Below are positions 8,065-8,729 of a DNA stretch of 8,729 nucleotides, one piece after another. The translations under genes and the position numbers were made by a program. The DNA is from an uncultured Clostridia bacterium (GTDB lineage: Bacteria; Bacillota; Clostridia; Oscillospirales; Ruminococcaceae). The stretch's first letter is position 1. Each line of letters begins with the position of its first letter. The stretch covers positions 1 to 8,729 of the forward strand of contig CANPWR010000057.1 in assembly GCA_947584825.1 (NCBI GenBank), given 5' to 3'. The notes under the pieces were generated by a model. It did no database searches. It saw only the letters and a program-made list of their open reading frames with translations, and was not told the DNA's origin.

Positions 8065-8093
8065 ATTATACCACTTTTTTATCTATATTTCAA
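8065..8093 (-). promoter_or_regulatory. Sigma-A-type promoter for recJ and probably the downstream genes
   Basis: Read on the minus strand, TTGAAA (8093-8088) is followed by exactly 17 bases and then a perfect TATAAT (8070-8065). The -10 box starts 37 nt upstream of the recJ ATG, leaving a short leader of about 25 nt with an AAAGGA ribosome site. It is the best promoter in the window. It probably drives recJ and rel and may reach hydrolase, hemZ and rlmD, since I see no strong promoter or terminator between those genes. Confidence 0.8.
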
Positions 8094-8114
8094 CACGCAT
8101 CAGGCATGTATACT

Positions 8115-8143
8115 TTGACCTAAATTTGTACATTTATTATTAG
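8115..8143 (+). promoter_or_regulatory. Weak candidate divergent promoter
   Basis: TTGACC (8115-8120) and TATTAG (8138-8143) are separated by 17 bases on the plus strand, pointing away from recJ and into the repeat stretch. Nine of twelve consensus bases match. In AT-rich DNA such matches arise by chance, and there is no gene downstream, so it would matter only if an untranslated RNA is made here. Confidence 0.2.
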
Positions 8144-8162
8144 CCTATGAAAAATCTGTCTA

Positions 8163-8343
8163 GGATGCAACGTAATGGCTATTTACAATTTGCAAAAGTA
8201 AAAGCACAATATATAAAAATTCACGCACTTACAAATGCGAGGACTGGATGCATCGTCACCGTTGCTGAAAATACTTAGAAAAATGCACCACTAATGCAAG
8301 ATATAAAAAATTCACGTTCCGTAAAATACGAAATGCAAACAGG
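8163..8343. repeat. Two degenerate tandem units of about 83-98 bp
   Basis: Each unit starts with GGATGCA (8163 and 8246), followed by an ACGT/TCGT-like tail and an AT-rich middle. It then has CAATATATAAAAATTCACG (from 8207) or CAAGATATAAAAAATTCACG (from 8297), then a short inverted repeat (CGCA with TGCG at 8224-8239; CGTA with TACG at 8320-8330). Read on the minus strand, each short hairpin is followed by GTGAATTTTT or GTGAATTTTTT, a weak terminator-like arrangement. The second GGATGCA block with its GTCACCGTT (8246-8264) also matches the end of repeat copy A at 3772-3790. Confidence 0.55.
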
Positions 8344-8377
8344 CTCCGGCGGTAATGTTGCTTTTTTCCAAGTATTA

Positions 8378-8450
8378 GCCCGCCGTTGCATAAAAATAAC
8401 CGCCTTCAGCTAATTTACCAAAGGCGGCAATGCGTGCAAGGGTCACCTAT
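8378..8450 (-). repeat. Intergenic repeat copy C, hairpin-bearing form
   Basis: This is the copy that aligns with 3722-3790 (GGTGAC, TGCA, CCTTTGG, AAATT, TTATTTTTAT, ACGGCGGG on the minus strand). It contains the intact inner hairpin that copy A lacks. Outer CCGCC (8380-8384) could also pair with GGCGG (8423-8427) and would compete with the inner hairpin, so the element may adopt two folds. Confidence 0.55.
8388..8427 (-). terminator. Rho-independent terminator-like hairpin
   Basis: On the minus strand a 7-bp stem, CCGCCTT (8427-8421) with AAGGCGG (8406-8400), encloses a 14-nt loop and is followed by TTATTTTTAT. The GC-rich stem and T-rich tail fit an intrinsic terminator, although two T residues and an A precede the T-run. 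It would stop transcription from the gene at the right edge before the recJ promoter. Confidence 0.6.
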
Positions 8451-8455
8451 GCTGT

Positions 8456-8489
8456 AAAAACTCAGCAATAAAGATTTTTCAATTATGAG
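8456..8489 (-). terminator. Weak AT-rich hairpin with T5 run
   Basis: On the minus strand CTCA (8489-8486) pairs with TGAG (8464-8461), and an inner AAT/ATT pair adds to the stem with small bulges. TTTTT (8460-8456) follows directly. It lies just beyond the stop at 8495 of the broken gene at the right edge. The stem is short and AT-rich, so by itself it may be inefficient. Confidence 0.3.
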
Positions 8490-8494
8490 ACATA

Positions 8495-8729
8495 TTACAT
8501 TTCCATGTCAGCCACTACAATTTCAATATCGTGAAGTTTTTTAAAAGACCCTTTAACACTAAAACACAAATGCTTTATCAATTTTATTATAGTCTATTAA
8601 AAATTGGTGTACCTTTAATGGGTCATATGTATTTTCACAATACGATAAAAGCAATTTGTTGTTCGATAATGAAATCATTTCATTGAAATACGGATTATAA
8701 ATAGGAACTTGGAAATTTGCTGCTTTAAT
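8495..8729 (-). pseudogene. 3' end of an unrecognised AT-rich gene with an apparent frameshift
   Basis: From the right edge a minus-strand frame stays open for 56 codons, containing NPYFNEMISLSNN and CENTYDPLKVHQFLIDY, and reaches TAG at 8559-8561. If one T of the four-T run (8564-8561) is skipped, reading continues as SVKGSFKKLHDIEIVVADME and ends at TAA, 8495-8497. The joined end looks protein-like, so I suspect either a one-base insertion that breaks the gene or a sequencing error in a homopolymer. Alternatively the gene really ends at 8559. I do not recognise the family, and the start lies outside the window. The region is more AT-rich than the recJ train, which hints at a different origin. 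Two terminator-like hairpins separate it from recJ. Confidence 0.45.

Larger units (their letters stand above)
8034..8494. other. Gene-free stretch upstream of recJ
   Basis: These 461 bases hold the recJ leader and promoter, degenerate repeat units between about 8163 and 8450, and hairpins with T-runs on the minus strand. No frame on either strand has both a start with a ribosome site and a convincing protein. The longest plus-strand frame (8147-8413) is broken by an amber codon at 8276 and is treated as part of the repeats. Confidence 0.7.

Noticed and set aside
8347..8385. CGGCGG/CCGCCG inverted repeat as a second GC-rich terminator
   Set aside because: The 6-bp stem encloses 27 bases and is not directly followed by a T-run on either strand; it is better seen as part of the repeat family.
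8163..8440. CRISPR array
   Set aside because: Units are degenerate, vary in length from about 83 to 98 bp, and lack near-identical repeats with unique spacers; no cas genes are present.

Overview
The window looks like chromosomal DNA from a low-GC, anaerobic, Gram-positive bacterium of the class Clostridia. The base composition is AT-rich and the Shine-Dalgarno sequences are of the AGGAGG type. HemZ, a bifunctional Rel and an iron-sulfur RlmD fit this group. A Ruminococcus-like (Oscillospiraceae) gut bacterium is my best guess, but nothing here proves the genus. All recognisable genes lie on the minus strand, so transcription runs from high to low coordinates.

Layout in transcription order. 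At the right edge (8729 to about 8495) is the 3' end of an AT-rich gene I do not recognise, with an apparent one-base frameshift. From 8494 to 8094 there is no convincing gene. This stretch holds a terminator-like hairpin (8388-8427) and degenerate repeat units of about 83-95 bp. A clear sigma-A-type promoter (TTGAAA, 17 bp, TATAAT; 8065-8093) then opens a housekeeping gene train: recJ (8033-6018), the bifunctional (p)ppGpp synthetase/hydrolase rel (5992-3797), a glyoxalase II-like metallo-beta-lactamase-fold hydrolase (3597-2980), hemZ (2972-1500) and rlmD (1484 to beyond position 1). Spacings are 25, 199, 7 and 15 nt, so the last three genes are tightly coupled. The 199-nt gap after rel contains another copy of the repeat found upstream of recJ.

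The cluster resembles the recJ-apt-relA-dtd-hydrolase-hemZ neighbourhood of many Firmicutes, but apt and dtd are absent here. It combines DNA repair (RecJ), the stringent response (Rel), a small hydrolase, a radical SAM enzyme of the coproporphyrinogen oxidase family, and 23S rRNA uracil methylation.

Two parts are not routine. First, rlmD does not end where its family usually ends. After the conserved HVETV motif it continues into an acidic, differently coded tail that runs off the left edge. GC at third codon positions jumps from about 25% to 66%. I read this as a 3' end replaced by an integrated mobile element. Second, the intergenic repeats look like one family: the copy upstream of recJ forms a terminator-like hairpin on the minus strand, while the copy inside the operon has lost one arm. 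I found no CRISPR array, tRNA, rRNA or complete novel multi-gene system.
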